Shown here: piece after piece, positions 63,101 to 64,000 of the stretch | Layout of the letters: each line of letters starts with the position of its first letter | How positions within the stretch are numbered: position 1 is the stretch's first letter | Assembly: GCA_958454405.1 (NCBI GenBank) | Contig: CAUEBO010000001.1 | Coordinates: 62,001 to 126,000, forward strand | Reading direction: 5' to 3' | Length of the DNA stretch: 64,000 nucleotides | From: an uncultured Eggerthellaceae bacterium | GTDB taxonomy: Bacteria; Actinomycetota; Coriobacteriia; Coriobacteriales; Eggerthellaceae | Notes under the pieces: generated by a model | What the model saw: only the letters and a program-made list of their open reading frames with translations | Told to the model about the DNA's origin: nothing | The model's database searches: none | Position numbers and translations under genes: made by a program

Positions 63101-64000
63101 AGCCCGGCCAAACTGGCGCCACCGAAGCCACCGCCTACCAGCTGGCCACTGAGGAGGCCCTCGCCTGGTTCGCCTACAAGACCAACGCCGAGGCCACCAC
63201 CTATTACAACAAGTTCGCCAAGGTTACGGCGAGCGAACTCGACCTTGGTCGCACCACCTATGGCGCCAAGCTGCAGTGGATGCCCATCTCGGGAAAGAAC
63301 ACCGACGGGGACTACGGCCACGGGAAGCAAACCGGCAACTACGAGGGTACCTTTGACGGCGGCGGCTGCACCATCAAGAACCTCTACATCAACCAGCCCT
63401 CCGCGCCTGCGACCAGCGGCTGGGGTCTGTTCGGCTTCGTGTCGAAGGGTACGGTTAAAAATGTGGTGCTGGAAAACGAGAGCATCGATATCAGTACGAC
63501 GGCATCGAACGCCTACATCACGGTTGGCGGCATCGCCAGCCAGCTTACCGGCGGCGCCATCATCTCAGGCTGCGGGGTGGTCGGCACTATCAAGGGTAAC
63601 TGCCTTGGTGCGGCTCCGATGAACGGCGGCATCGTGGGCGACGTCCACGAAGGCGGCGGCACTATCGAGAACTGCTACGTGCGAGGCGAAGTGGGCGAGA
63701 ACGCGGCCAAGAAGTACGCTGGCGGCATCCTGGGTCGAAGCTACAGGACTACCACTATGAGGAACTGCTACTTCGCCGGCACGGCACCGGGCGGCGCCCC
63801 CTTGTGTCAGGATCCCTCCAAGGTCACCTACACCAACAACTACTATGACAACACGCTGTTCACGGGGAACATCGCGCCCGGCGGCGTCAAGAAACTTACC
63901 TCCGGCCAGCTGCAATCCTGGGGCGCGGCCTTCGCGCTCAACGGCTCCAAAGCGGGTGTGCCGTGGACCTACAACGCCTCCAAAAACGATGGCTACCCCT
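57161..64000 (+). CDS. Second giant GLUG-type beta-helix surface protein (5' part; frame interrupted at poly-G)
   Basis: About 2,280 codons are visible and the frame is open at the window end. The start ATG 57,161 begins a signal peptide homologous to giant 1 (LPRKALSVVLAALLVATMNP versus LNKALSVTLSFVLIVTMSP). As assembled, its frame runs through G9 and stops at 57,475. Adding one G or removing two joins it to the long frame that begins LPSTDVAGSAGSGEG. Modules start near 57,663, 58,850, 60,448, 62,000 and 63,046 with W..V motifs (TWAEVAAAVEAGELAGEG and similar) and carry the same TPEALAWFAY, W.PIG, FDG and GGI.G/C.N.G.V elements. The first module is directly homologous to that of giant 1 (HAVLFRTEGAGLADAIAETG versus HAVLFATTGAGLFAEIAETG). 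Confidence 0.82.
57448..57456 (+). promoter_or_regulatory. G9 homopolymer: putative phase-variation switch of giant gene 2
   Basis: Nine G residues occupy the equivalent position to the G8 of giant gene 1, a short way after the signal peptide. The signal-peptide frame and the long frame are joined with G7 or G10. Confidence 0.7.
57952..58015 (+). repeat. Family B-like repeat core inside the coding sequence of giant 2
   Basis: GTCATCCTGAGCGAAGGCGG, then a GAAGCCGCC arm and GTCGAAGGATCCCC, reproduce the hairpin core of the family B intergenic repeat. Here it is read in frame as SPVILSEGGEAAAVEGSPAA. Giant 1 has no counterpart at this point of the first module, which suggests an in-frame insertion. 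Confidence 0.55.

Overview
The window is very GC-rich, all confidently called genes are on the + strand, and the cell-surface machinery is Gram-positive in type: Sec signal peptides, two lipoproteins and membrane-anchored surface proteins, with nothing suggesting an outer membrane. My inference is a Coriobacteriia/Eggerthellaceae-type gut actinobacterium. No 16S or other decisive marker is present, so this rests on composition and gene style only.

Layout. 1-11,100: a small J-domain membrane protein, the translational GTPase TypA/BipA, a PpiC-type foldase lipoprotein, an ABC ATPase, two tRNA-Ser genes, an NTF2-like/LytTR regulator and a DUF559-like nuclease-fold protein. Between them lie long gene-free stretches filled with four families of short intergenic repeats. 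12,307-43,933: one gigantic gene of about 31.6 kb (about 10,540 codons if its single frameshift is ignored) for a secreted GLUG-type beta-helix protein built from about 22 modules. 44,117-51,055: five accessory genes. Three encode paralogous single-pass membrane proteins with one kind of outer domain; the other two encode a secreted beta-rich protein and a signal-peptide/Ig-like/TM protein with an acidic cytoplasmic tail. 51,708-55,703: a tight run of another secreted protein, a second PpiC-like lipoprotein, two small winged-helix proteins and a GGDEF-EAL protein. 55,920-56,777: a second NTF2-like/LytTR regulator. 57,161 to the window end: the start of a second giant GLUG protein, still open at base 64,000.

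Two features stand out. (1) Both giant genes carry a long G homopolymer just after the signal-peptide region (G8 at 12,664 and G9 at 57,448). As assembled, both are out of frame, and both would be in frame with G7 or G10. This looks like a pair of phase-variable on/off switches, with sequencing error as the main alternative. (2) Two accessory genes contain five copies of the ParB-binding site parS (TGTTTCACGTGAAACA; four perfect, one with a single mismatch) inside their reading frames, read through as N/D-V-S-R/H-E-T in cytoplasmic segments. The surface-protein locus may therefore also be the chromosome's partition centromere and lie near oriC.

Proposed working model (inference): the giant beta-helix proteins are exported, folded with help from PpiC-like lipoproteins, and held at the surface through the small membrane proteins, because the first giant has no visible anchor of its own. 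Expression would be set by the poly-G switches and by the LytTR regulator upstream of each giant gene. The neighbouring EAL protein could link the locus to cyclic-di-GMP.
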